This document shows, piece after piece, positions 1 through 6,750 of a stretch of DNA of 7,663 bases. The stretch's first letter is position 1. Every line of letters begins with the position of its first letter. Made by a program: the position numbers and the translations under genes. Location of the stretch: the NCBI GenBank assembly GCA_023427845.1, contig JAEYZX010000163.1:1-7663 (forward strand). The letters are read 5' to 3'. The DNA is from Bacteroidota bacterium (lineage in GTDB: Bacteria > Bacteroidota > Bacteroidia > Flavobacteriales > Flavobacteriaceae). The notes below the pieces were generated by a model. It ran no database searches. It was not told the origin of the DNA and saw nothing but the letters and a program-made list of their open reading frames with translations.

Positions 1-165
1 GCCTATAACGATACGCATGGCCCGTTAGCGATACCGGTCGATATAATCGAGGTTACTGCTGCCGGCTCCAGCTCGCATCTTGTATTGCGGCCCGGAAAAT
101 ATAAAATCGTAATACTGGATAAAAATCATGAAGTATTAAAAGAGTATATCGAGGTTATTGACTAG
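1..165 (+). CDS. 3' end of an unrecognised protein gene (partial)
   Basis: The reading frame is open from the first base and ends at TAG 163-165, giving the last 54 residues of a protein whose start lies outside the window. The fragment reads like the end of a beta-sandwich domain: alternating hydrophobic residues, then a turn (LRPGKYKIVILD) and a final strand (EYIEVID). The 'PGKY-hydrophobic-x-hydrophobic' pattern is common in secreted Ig-like or carboxypeptidase-regulatory-like modules, but 54 residues are too few to name a family. There is no T9SS sorting signature at the end. That it is a real gene is inferred from the clean frame and plausible protein composition; its function is unknown. 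Confidence 0.6.
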   Translation, partial: AYNDTHGPLAIPVDIIEVTAAGSSSHLVLRPGKYKIVILDKNHEVLKEYIEVID

Positions 166-208
166 CGCTGTGTTCTACGTTCCGTTGTAAATGAAAATCA
201 CATAAATA

Positions 209-240
209 CTGTCGTTGTCGGCGACGGGCGACGATATCAG
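209..240. other. GC-rich inverted repeat (hairpin) between genes
   Basis: In the 225-bp gap after the partial gene, positions 212-219 can pair with 227-234 (two G-U pairs, 7-nt loop). The flanking CTG (209-211) can pair with CAG (238-240) across a TAT bulge. No T-run follows, so it does not look like a classical intrinsic terminator. It could be a terminator without a U-tract or a 5' leader structure of the antiporter gene. The rest of the gap (166-390) holds no open frame or clear promoter that I can see. Confidence 0.3.
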
Positions 241-390
241 ATTATGTTCAACGGTTAATATGAACTTTTCCGATTTTTCTGCATTTTGCCGGGCCGATTT
301 CTTATTCAGAATATTTAACTTGCGGCAAATCCAAAATAATCGGAAATCGCACATCGATAATCCGACTTTTTACAACTAAACCAAACAATA

Positions 391-1470
391 ATGATGAAAA
401 TATTACTTCAGTGGACAACAATAATACCTGCGCTTGCATGGCTTCTGTTTTTTAGCGGACTTATTGATGATAGTAGTATTTTTAAACTTATTGCCAGCGT
501 TCTTTTGATACTCAGCGTTATGTCGGCTGTACATCATTCCGAAATAATTGCTGAAAAAGTCGGCGAACCCTATGGAACCATCATCCTCGCCATATCGATA
601 ACGGTGATTGAAGTGTCGATCATTGTATCGCTGATGATGTCTGAAGGTCCTGCCGCTGCTTCATTGGCGCGCGATACGGTTTATGCCGCAACAATGCTTA
701 TCCTGAACGGGATTATCGGTCTATGCCTGTTGATTGGCGGATTGAAGCACTATGAACAGAATTTCTCGGCATCGTCGGTAACTATCGGTTTGGTGTCGTT
801 GGTTTCGATCATCGTTTTTACTTTAGTCTTCCCAACGTTTACGCAGAGTGTCCTTGGCTCCTATTATTCGGTTCCCCAGCTCGTTTTTGCATCGCTTGCG
901 TGCCTTGTAATTTATTCAGCTTTTCTGTTTGCGCAAACCAGGAGGTATCGGCAATATTTCCTTACTGTCGGTCCTGATGAAAATGAAGATACCGTCGGCC
1001 CTATCCCCATCAGCCGAAGAATGTTCTATACAAGCCTTATCTTTCTAATTATAAGTCTAGGCATCGTGGTACTGCTTGCAAAAACACTGTCGCCAACCAT
1101 CGAAAGCATCATTACCAGAAACAGTTTGCCTAAAAGCCTGGTCGGTGTTGTAATTGCGGCAATAATCCTGCTTCCCGAAGCAATCGCGGCAATCATAGCC
1201 GCACGAAGAAACCGGCTGCAAACCAGTATTAATCTAGCTTTGGGATCGGCACTTGCAAGTATTGGGTTAACCATTCCGGCCGTTGCCGTCGTTTGCGTAA
1301 TGATGGGCATGCCGATTATTTTAGGCCTTGATATTAAATCGATTGTGCTCTTAGCATTATCGGTATTTACGGTGATGTTATCCTTAAGCAGTGGGAAATC
1401 GAATATTGTTTACGGAGTTGTGCTGCTGGTGAATTTATTTGCATTTGTGTTCCTGATGATCTATCCTTGA
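391..1470 (+). CDS. chaA: ChaA-type calcium (sodium/potassium):proton antiporter
   Basis: Inner-membrane antiporter of the CaCA/CAX superfamily, predicted to expel Ca2+ (and possibly Na+ or K+) in exchange for protons. The 359 residues are close to the 366 of E. coli ChaA and consist of about 10-11 hydrophobic segments. Both alpha-repeat signatures are visible. The first, near residues 58-80, carries GEPYG (58-62) and an IEV with Glu74. The second, near 260-300, carries LLPEAIAA (Glu263), an Arg-rich turn (ARRNR), Asn281 and GSALAS (285-290). The two acidic residues match those that bind the cation in the family. A polar loop near residues 183-210 separates the halves, as expected for the internal duplication. 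Translation can start at either of two adjacent ATGs (391, 394); no Shine-Dalgarno is seen, which is usual in Bacteroidota. The gene stands alone, with 225 bp before it. The family call is firm; the preferred ion is inferred. Confidence 0.9.
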   Translation: MMKILLQWTTIIPALAWLLFFSGLIDDSSIFKLIASVLLILSVMSAVHHSEIIAEKVGEPYGTIILAISITVIEVSIIVSLMMSEGPAAASLARDTVYAATMLILNGIIGLCLLIGGLKHYEQNFSASSVTIGLVSLVSIIVFTLVFPTFTQSVLGSYYSVPQLVFASLACLVIYSAFLFAQTRRYRQYFLTVGPDENEDTVGPIPISRRMFYTSLIFLIISLGIVVLLAKTLSPTIESIITRNSLPKSLVGVVIAAIILLPEAIAAIIAARRNRLQTSINLALGSALASIGLTIPAVAVVCVMMGMPIILGLDIKSIVLLALSVFTVMLSLSSGKSNIVYGVVLLVNLFAFVFLMIYP

Positions 1471-1601
1471 TTCAATTGATTGCTGATTTTATTTGAAGTT
1501 GAATTACTGCTGATATATTCTTTGTCGATTTCAGAACGTTTGGCAACAATATTGCGTGTAGTAGCGCGATAGGATAACTTATTTTGGAAAACCACATAAA
1601 G

Positions 1602-1976
1602 ATGAAGCGTAAAATACTTTTAACGGCCGTTCTGCTTACAGTTACATTGGCGAAAGCACAGCAGGTAACAGTTCAAGGATTTGCTACCGATACTTCCAAG
1701 GGCTTAAATTCGATTGAGATCGTTGTGAACGATACGTTGTCAAAATTGATGGCACACCCAAAAGAGAATCGGCCTAAATATCTCCGAATCTACCAAAATC
1801 CTAAATATGTTGTGCGTACCGACAGCACCGGACGCTTTAGGATTAAAGCTCAGACAACCGATTCGCTTTATTTTAAATCCTATCAACATACTACGCAGGC
1901 GTTTTTGGTAGGTGATCTCATTACGCGCAAACAAATAAAAATTGTGCTAAAGCCTGATCCTGCCGATGCAAGGTAA
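1602..1976 (+). CDS. Small secreted carboxypeptidase-regulatory-like domain protein
   Basis: A 124-residue exported protein. The N-terminus MKRK followed by a hydrophobic stretch and AKA|QQ (cleavage after about residue 19) is a typical Sec signal peptide. The mature part reads as one carboxypeptidase-regulatory-like beta-sandwich: an opening 'VTVQGFATD' strand, 'GLNSIEIVVND', a 'VVRTDSTGRFRIKA' strand where D-x-x-G-x-F is the family hallmark, and a closing 'IKIVLKPD'. A Pro/Lys/Tyr-rich insert (about MAHPKENRPKYLRIY) sits in the middle. In Bacteroidota this fold usually begins TonB-dependent receptors or surface proteins; here it stands alone with no plug, barrel or sorting domain, so its role is unknown. 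The frame is also open from a TTG at 1584, but the ATG at 1602 puts the charged n-region directly at the start and is preferred. It converges on the T9SS protein gene, with a hairpin between them. Confidence 0.72.
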   Translation: MKRKILLTAVLLTVTLAKAQQVTVQGFATDTSKGLNSIEIVVNDTLSKLMAHPKENRPKYLRIYQNPKYVVRTDSTGRFRIKAQTTDSLYFKSYQHTTQAFLVGDLITRKQIKIVLKPDPADAR

Positions 1977-1990
1977 TTATCTTATAAAAT

Positions 1991-2017
1991 AAAAATCCCG
2001 CACGAAGCGGGACTTTT
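1991..2017. terminator. Bidirectional intrinsic terminator between convergent genes
   Basis: A perfect 6-bp stem TCCCGC / GCGGGA (1996-2001 with 2007-2012) encloses the 5-nt loop ACGAA. An A-run (1991-1995) lies on the left and CTTTT (2013-2017) on the right, so each strand reads as a GC-rich hairpin followed by U residues. It lies 15 bp past the stop of the plus-strand gene at 1976 and 17 bp past the end of the minus-strand gene at 2034. It can therefore serve both. Confidence 0.85.
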
Positions 2018-2033
2018 CAATAAAAAAGTGAAT

Positions 2034-4508
2034 TTAATTTTTGATAAACTTCTGCGAATATTTCTCGCCGTTAACGGTTTTCAGCAAAAGCATGTACGTT
2101 CCCGTCGACAACCCCTTAACTGAAATTGCTTCCCCCGGTGCATCTGCGCTCAACACCAAACGGCCGGCCAAATCATAGATTTCAGCCGAGTCCACTTCGG
2201 CCATATTGTCTGCCATTTTAATATACAGCATATCTGTTGCCGGATTTGGATACAACGAGAAAAACTTCGCCGCAACATTATTTGTAGCCAATGTCGAGCC
2301 TTCTATAATATTAAGATATTGATTGATTGCAGGATCTTCAATGGTATCAATTGCGCCTGACGGCCATTTTATCACAACAGAATCAATAGTATCGGCCTGT
2401 CCTAAGCCAAAGTGAGCATTCAGCGTGCTCATATAACCGAATCCTTCACCACTCCTGATGTCGCGAATCTGAATTCCCCATGGCCCGTGGATTTCAACCC
2501 TTGCGCCTATACCATCGATATTGCTTTCGATTCCCTGAAGCGTAACGGCAAACCAGTTGTTGTCGTTCGGGACTGCAAATCGGATTGTCGTCCCATTTTG
2601 GATATCAAGAAATCCGTCGTGATTCAGATCGCCGACCGCACCTACTGATAGTCCCGGGTAGCTTGTAGACAAAAATGAATTGTCGCCTTGATTGAACATA
2701 ATCCGTCCTGCACTGCTTAGAACATCCACAAATCCGTCATTGTCGAAATCGTAGGCAACATAATCCCTGTTTGTCGTTTCATCGGTATCCCATCCGGAAC
2801 CTGCCGAAATATTGGTAAAAGCTTCGTTTGACGTATCGAGATTATTTCTGAAAAACATCGAATTAGTGCCACCATTCGACCCGATCAATACATCCATATC
2901 GCCGTCATTATCAAAATCGGCAACAGCCGACGACCACGACTGAACCGGTGTGACATTGATTTGCGAAACTGCCGATATATCGCTGAACGTACCATTTCCG
3001 TTATTGCGATGAAGCTCGCACGGCGGTCCTGAGCATTTCGATATAAACAAATCGACATCTTGATCGTTATCGAAATCGGTCCATATGGAAGCATAGTTCC
3101 CGCCACTCGGAGTAATTCCCAACGACATCGCGCCCGGAGTTACACCCGATTGATAATAAGTAAAACCTCCAGAACCGTTGTTCAGATAATAAACATTCGG
3201 ATCCACATCATGACAGGAGAATGCGTCAAGATGCCCATCTGAATTAATATCTACGAAATTTGTACGCTGACAGAATACGTACTGACCCGGTGTAATACTT
3301 GAATAAGCGGTCCCGGTTGCATTCGATTGCCAAAATGAGAGCCCGCTTCCTGCACCCAACATCAAATCGGTATAGCCGTCACGGTTATAATCGCCTGCAG
3401 CCATGCTCCATGAAGGCATTTGACTGGTTCCGCTGATCGGAAAATCAGTCACGCTGAAGGTCCCGGCGGGTTGTTGGTAAAGTACGCGAAGATTGTTGGA
3501 TGAGACTGTCGCAATATCATCTTTTCCATCGCCATTCATATCTACTATGCACATTTTGAACGAACCGGTAATATCTGACATTGTTGTCGCAGTATAATTG
3601 ACAGGTACGACAATTTCCTCTTCAATGAGTTCAAAATCAAAACCGGCCGCGCTCCAACGGTTATCCCAAACGATATAATAGATGTTACCTGCCACGACTT
3701 CGAATGTCTTTTTGGACAATAAAGAGTCTGTGTTGCCGAAGTTACAGGCAAGGACGCCGGAATTGTCATCGCTGGCAACGCATGTCAGCGTACCGCTGCA
3801 AGACCCGGTATACACACTGAAATTGGTATCCTTACATAAATTTTGCGGTAAATCGGAAGTGATTGTCACATGTGCCGCGGTGGTTGGCATATAACGATAC
3901 CATTTTGCAGACGACGCGCTTGAACACGTGGTTGTAATATTTGACCCATCGATCGCCGGAACGGTCGTCAATCCTGCGGTTATTAAAGTCGCTGTTGCAC
4001 ACGGACTCGGAACATACGGCGCTTCGGTAATCTGAAAATCAAATCCCGCTGTGCTCCATTTGTTGTCCCACGCAATATAATAGGTCGTGCCTGCGAATAC
4101 ATCAAATGTTTTTTTCGATAAATATGAAGTTCCTGAACTGCACGTAAGTACCCCGGAATCATCATCACCCACATAGCAGGTCAATCCGGCGCAAGTACCT
4201 GTATACACCTGGAAGTGCGTATCCTTGCAAATGTTCTGTGTCAGATCAGACGATACGGTAATGCTATAATTTGCCGTTGGTGTATACACATACCATTCGG
4301 CCATCGACGCATTTGAACAAGCGCTCGGCAGGTTGATGCCGTTTATCGTTCCTACGGTATACGTTCCTGCAGTGACCGGGACCGCGACGGCACAGCTGTT
4401 TTGCGCTGTCGCATAGTGTGTAGTCATGCCGAAAATAGCAAGCCATAGCAAATGTATGTTCACCCCGGAAGTGACTCCACAAAGTTTTTTGTAAAATTTT
4501 ACGTTCAT
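2034..4508 (-). CDS. T9SS-exported protein: two PPC-like domains, FG-GAP/VCBS propeller, ASPIC/UnbV domain
   Basis: An 824-residue protein predicted to be secreted to or beyond the cell surface. Residues 1-36 form a signal peptide (basic start, hydrophobic LLWLAIFGM, cleavage after ATAQ). Residues 38-162 and 169-294 are two related PPC-like beta domains, each with six Cys at matching places and ending 'WDN+WS-AGFDF'. From about 305 to 645 there are seven D-x-[DN]-x-D-[GQ] calcium-binding loops starting at Asp323, 373, 420, 478, 531, 587 and 627, as in FG-GAP/VCBS (integrin-alpha-like) propellers. Residues about 650-735 are an ASPIC/UnbV domain (GIGARVEI, RSGEGF, HFGLG, IKWPSG). Residues about 749-824 are a T9SS type A sorting domain (LYPNPATD, YDLAGR, STGTYML, ending QKFIKN), which should direct passage through the outer membrane and anchoring or release. 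No hydrolase active site is visible, so adhesion or binding is more likely than catalysis. It starts 24 bp after the cytochrome gene and is probably cotranscribed with it. Confidence 0.9.
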   Translation of the reverse strand: MNVKFYKKLCGVTSGVNIHLLWLAIFGMTTHYATAQNSCAVAVPVTAGTYTVGTINGINLPSACSNASMAEWYVYTPTANYSITVSSDLTQNICKDTHFQVYTGTCAGLTCYVGDDDSGVLTCSSGTSYLSKKTFDVFAGTTYYIAWDNKWSTAGFDFQITEAPYVPSPCATATLITAGLTTVPAIDGSNITTTCSSASSAKWYRYMPTTAAHVTITSDLPQNLCKDTNFSVYTGSCSGTLTCVASDDNSGVLACNFGNTDSLLSKKTFEVVAGNIYYIVWDNRWSAAGFDFELIEEEIVVPVNYTATTMSDITGSFKMCIVDMNGDGKDDIATVSSNNLRVLYQQPAGTFSVTDFPISGTSQMPSWSMAAGDYNRDGYTDLMLGAGSGLSFWQSNATGTAYSSITPGQYVFCQRTNFVDINSDGHLDAFSCHDVDPNVYYLNNGSGGFTYYQSGVTPGAMSLGITPSGGNYASIWTDFDNDQDVDLFISKCSGPPCELHRNNGNGTFSDISAVSQINVTPVQSWSSAVADFDNDGDMDVLIGSNGGTNSMFFRNNLDTSNEAFTNISAGSGWDTDETTNRDYVAYDFDNDGFVDVLSSAGRIMFNQGDNSFLSTSYPGLSVGAVGDLNHDGFLDIQNGTTIRFAVPNDNNWFAVTLQGIESNIDGIGARVEIHGPWGIQIRDIRSGEGFGYMSTLNAHFGLGQADTIDSVVIKWPSGAIDTIEDPAINQYLNIIEGSTLATNNVAAKFFSLYPNPATDMLYIKMADNMAEVDSAEIYDLAGRLVLSADAPGEAISVKGLSTGTYMLLLKTVNGEKYSQKFIKN
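3627..4004 (-). repeat. Second copy of the tandem PPC-like domain
   Basis: This encodes residues 169-294 of the T9SS protein and aligns with the preceding domain at a nearly constant offset of 131-132 residues. Shared blocks are 'C-DT-F-VYTG-C', 'DD-SGVL-C', 'LSKKTF-V-AG' and 'YYI-WDN-W'. Similarity is also visible at the DNA level, which points to an internal duplication. Confidence 0.8.
4023..4397 (-). repeat. First copy of the tandem PPC-like domain
   Basis: This encodes residues 38-162, directly after the signal peptide. Cys39, 64, 94, 106, 111 and 123 correspond to Cys170, 195, 225, 237, 243 and 255 of the second copy. The match is consistent with three disulfides in each domain, which is an inference; the pairing cannot be read from sequence alone. 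Confidence 0.8.
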
Positions 4509-4532
4509 ATGATCTTAATTTAGTAGTTCTAG

Positions 4533-5666
4533 TTAATCACATTGATGTAATGAATTGATCCAATCGCGCATCAGTGAAATACCCTCGGTATGGATAACTG
4601 TTCGCCCATGCAGCGGCATTCTATACATTTCGTTAGTCGTATTCATCCTGAAATACAACATCGAATGATCGGTACTTTCGGGAGTTACAATCTTGCTGAG
4701 TTCAGAAGGAAACCCCTGCATATCTTCGGTATCGACACACACGCCCATGTTGGCGCCATTTCCTGCAGTTTCGCTGAATGCAAACCGCATTGGCCGGTAA
4801 TCGCAATGTCTGTCTGCCGTGTGGCAATGCGCGCAATTGATATCGACATAGGACCGCGCCCTGACATCGAGGGATTTGGTCATGTCCTTGTAATCTACAA
4901 CCGTATTGCTTTCTGATGGTAATGCAAATCCTCCTTCCAGATAGCCTTCCTCTATCCATTTTGTCAGCTGGTTTTTTGCTCCATCTGCATATTCATAATT
5001 AAAGTTCATGCTTTGCGGCTTGATGCCGATCGGAATATTCGTCGTAACCACGGCATTATCTATCAATTGACTGCTTTTATGGCAAACAATACACTCGGCC
5101 TCGGATGGTATCCGGTAATCGGTGCTTTTTATCACTTCGTTTTCATCCTTCCACGAAATCGGCGTAAAGCTGCCATTCATGTCATACAGCGCCTCAGTCT
5201 GCTCATCGTTCCACACGTACTCCGCAAAAATCCAACCATCCGATTTTCGGATCATGACCCTTGTTTCAATTATCCGCGTGGTATTTCCTGGCTGGACATT
5301 GTTGTAGTAGAATGTCTTGATAAGGGCTGCACCCACAGGCAGTTCGAGTATTGTTCCGTCGCTGCTGTACTGAGCCTTCGTTCCTTCAGGCATCCAAACG
5401 AAACGTTTTTTTAATGCGTAATCCGAAAACAGCGAGCTTGCAGGTTCATACGGCAATACGTTTAATGCCGGTACCTGATCTTTCAGCGCGCCTTCGAAAA
5501 ATTTATAGTCCGATAATTTTGGGTATGGTACTTGTGTCAAATCAACAGTTACAGGTGAGGTTGGCGGTGTGGGAACATAAGTTTCATCTTCTGAAGAAGA
5601 ACACGAATAGATGACGAAAAGAAATAGAATCGATAAAGAAAGTGCGAATGCGTAATATTTTTTCAT
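4533..5666 (-). CDS. Diheme c-type cytochrome lipoprotein (SO2930/HNE_0200 type)
   Basis: A 377-residue exported lipoprotein predicted to carry two covalently bound hemes and to act in electron transfer at the cell envelope. Residues 1-21 are a lipoprotein signal ending VIYS|C, with Cys22 as the acylation site. The next residues, SSSEDE, resemble the Bacteroidota surface-export signal, so the protein may face outward from the outer membrane. Residues about 47-165 carry the conserved start of the SO2930 family: YPKLSDYKFF, PYEPASSLFSDYA, FVWMPEGT, and later TRVMIR. Two heme motifs follow: CIVCH (Cys192, Cys195, His196) and CAHCH (Cys278, Cys281, His282). Met336, Met341, Met348 or Met350 (in RMPLHGR) may provide axial ligands. 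Known relatives in other bacteria are often encoded beside a parallel beta-helix protein; here the partner is the T9SS propeller/UnbV protein 24 bp downstream. Family assignment is from recall of its motifs; the electron partner is unknown. Confidence 0.88.
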   Translation of the reverse strand: MKKYYAFALSLSILFLFVIYSCSSSEDETYVPTPPTSPVTVDLTQVPYPKLSDYKFFEGALKDQVPALNVLPYEPASSLFSDYALKKRFVWMPEGTKAQYSSDGTILELPVGAALIKTFYYNNVQPGNTTRIIETRVMIRKSDGWIFAEYVWNDEQTEALYDMNGSFTPISWKDENEVIKSTDYRIPSEAECIVCHKSSQLIDNAVVTTNIPIGIKPQSMNFNYEYADGAKNQLTKWIEEGYLEGGFALPSESNTVVDYKDMTKSLDVRARSYVDINCAHCHTADRHCDYRPMRFAFSETAGNGANMGVCVDTEDMQGFPSELSKIVTPESTDHSMLYFRMNTTNEMYRMPLHGRTVIHTEGISLMRDWINSLHQCD

Positions 5667-5685
5667 AAAAGTATTGTTACTTCTC

Positions 5686-5693
5686 CAAAAATA
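5686..5693 (-). promoter_or_regulatory. Candidate Bacteroidota -7 box for the cytochrome operon
   Basis: The minus strand here reads TATTTTTG, an exact match to the TAnnTTTG -7 element of Bacteroidota housekeeping promoters. It lies 20 bp upstream of the cytochrome ATG and would give a leader of about 14 nt. I see no good TTTG -33 element 17-23 bp further upstream, and the region is AT-rich, so a chance match is possible. Confidence 0.4.
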
Positions 5694-5870
5694 TTAAAAA
5701 AATCATAATTGTATTGGATTAGTTGTTGTTAAATTTTGATTCTTGTCTGAAATCCATTATATAAGAAATTACCAACAGAGCAAAACCGGCACGTCATAAT
5801 ATTTCATTCCTTTTTTTGTTCCATTAGAAACATTGATGCCGAATTACTATATTTAGCTGAAGTAAATGCG

Positions 5871-6335
5871 ATGACTTTAATACAAAAAATAAAAACCTTC
5901 TTTGTAAAAAACGATTTTGGCTCATGGAAGAATTTCCGTTGTGACCGCTACGAAATCGTATTCCGAAAACTCGACAACGAGGTGCTGCTCGATATCGGAA
6001 ACTACATAAAAAAGAATCTGAAACCATCGAGACAAATCGGAAATAAACGCCATCGGCTGCCTGAACATGCAAGTACACGGTGCGGCGACCTTGATTCGCT
6101 TTTACCGATTATAAGGGAGGTGATCATCAATGATTATTACGAGACACTGGTCGAATCGCAAACTTATAATTGGGATTTCACTTACTTCGTGGCCGAACAC
6201 GAACGTTGTGAAAATACGATCCGCATTTGCAATATGCTTCGGTCAAAAGACGAAAAACCGGGCAATTGCATTTATCCGCTAATCACCATCAGGAAAATCA
6301 ATGGACAATATTATTGCTGGAACCATGCGAATTAA
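5871..6335 (+). CDS. Hypothetical protein, unrecognised, Cys-rich
   Basis: I do not recognise this 154-residue protein. It has no signal peptide or membrane segment, so it is probably cytoplasmic. The N-terminus is basic (MTLIQKIKTFFVKN). Residues 25-50 (RYEIVFRKLDNEVLLDIGN) look like a strand followed by a helix, and residues 48-70 are rich in Lys, Arg and His. Six Cys (24, 71, 113, 120, 133, 149) are many for the length; C113-x6-C120 and the C-terminal 'YYCWNH' could bind metal, but no known zinc motif is complete. It is the first gene of an overlapping set: its end overlaps the thioredoxin-like gene by 11 bp (35 bp with the longer start). A weak -7-like TATATTTA lies at 5848-5855, one mismatch from TAnnTTTG, with no matching -33. 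The undisturbed 465-bp frame and the overlap support a real gene; function is unknown. Confidence 0.7.
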   Translation: MTLIQKIKTFFVKNDFGSWKNFRCDRYEIVFRKLDNEVLLDIGNYIKKNLKPSRQIGNKRHRLPEHASTRCGDLDSLLPIIREVIINDYYETLVESQTYNWDFTYFVAEHERCENTIRICNMLRSKDEKPGNCIYPLITIRKINGQYYCWNHAN

Positions 6336-6750
6336 GACGATTGGCCTTGTGCTGGCTGTTGTTGCCTCGGTTGCACAAACGGGATTCTCGACAGATCAGC
6401 GTCGCGGAATTGACTTCTTTGATGGCAATTGGAAAGAAGGTCTGAAAAAAGCCGAAACCGAAAAGAAGCCTGTATTCGTATATCTGTATGCAAAATGGTG
6501 CGGCCAATGCAAACAATTGAAACGCGGTGCGTTCAAAAGCGAAGAAGCAGGTAAATATTTCAATAAAAATTTCATCAATGTTGCGGTTGACGGCGAAACT
6601 CCGGAAGGCGCCAAAATAATGCGCTCTTACAATGTTAAAAGCTACCCGACACTGCTGATTGTGGACGCACGCGGGAATTTGCTTTCCAAAACTACAGGTA
6701 ACATGAAGCCGTATATCCTTATAAATTTCGGAAGACGCATCGTTCCGTGA
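6325..6750 (+). CDS. Secreted thioredoxin-fold protein (CGQC active site)
   Basis: A predicted periplasmic thiol-disulfide protein of 141 residues. MRIK plus a hydrophobic stretch (IGLVLAVVASVAQTGFS) is a Sec-type signal peptide. The mature part is one thioredoxin fold: 'FDGNWKEGLKKA', 'KKPVFVYLYAKWCGQC' with active-site Cys59 and Cys62, 'INVAVDGET', and 'YNVKSYPTLLIVD' with the cis-Pro at residue 108, then 'GNLLSKTTG'. This is the pattern of thioredoxin_7-like proteins, which reduce or oxidise exported proteins. I chose the ATG at 6325 because it starts the basic n-region directly. An in-frame ATG at 6301 (8 residues longer) has an AGGA about 7 nt upstream and remains possible. The gene overlaps the hypothetical gene before it and shares GTGA with the NUDIX gene after it, so the three are probably translated from one transcript. 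The natural substrate is not evident. Confidence 0.85.
   Translation: MRIKTIGLVLAVVASVAQTGFSTDQRRGIDFFDGNWKEGLKKAETEKKPVFVYLYAKWCGQCKQLKRGAFKSEEAGKYFNKNFINVAVDGETPEGAKIMRSYNVKSYPTLLIVDARGNLLSKTTGNMKPYILINFGRRIVP

Noticed and set aside
1026..1310. A 94-codon minus-strand frame within the antiporter gene
   Set aside because: It lies opposite the conserved second alpha-repeat of ChaA and has no features of its own.
1579..1586. TTATTTTG as a -7 promoter box for the small secreted protein gene
   Set aside because: It has one mismatch in the key TA pair, no suitably spaced -33 element, and would leave a leader of only about 10 nt.
391..4508. A functional link between the Ca2+/H+ antiporter and the calcium-binding propeller protein
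   Set aside because: The genes are on opposite strands, separated by another gene and a terminator, and calcium loops are common in secreted proteins.
5013..5414. A 133-codon open frame on the plus strand inside the cytochrome gene
   Set aside because: It is antisense to conserved cytochrome motifs, including the first CxxCH, and its translation resembles no protein; it is a by-product of codon use on the other strand. The same holds for the plus-strand frame at 4590-4916.
6298..6516. A 72-codon minus-strand frame over the thioredoxin-like gene
   Set aside because: It is antisense to the signal peptide and active-site region of a clearly recognisable gene.
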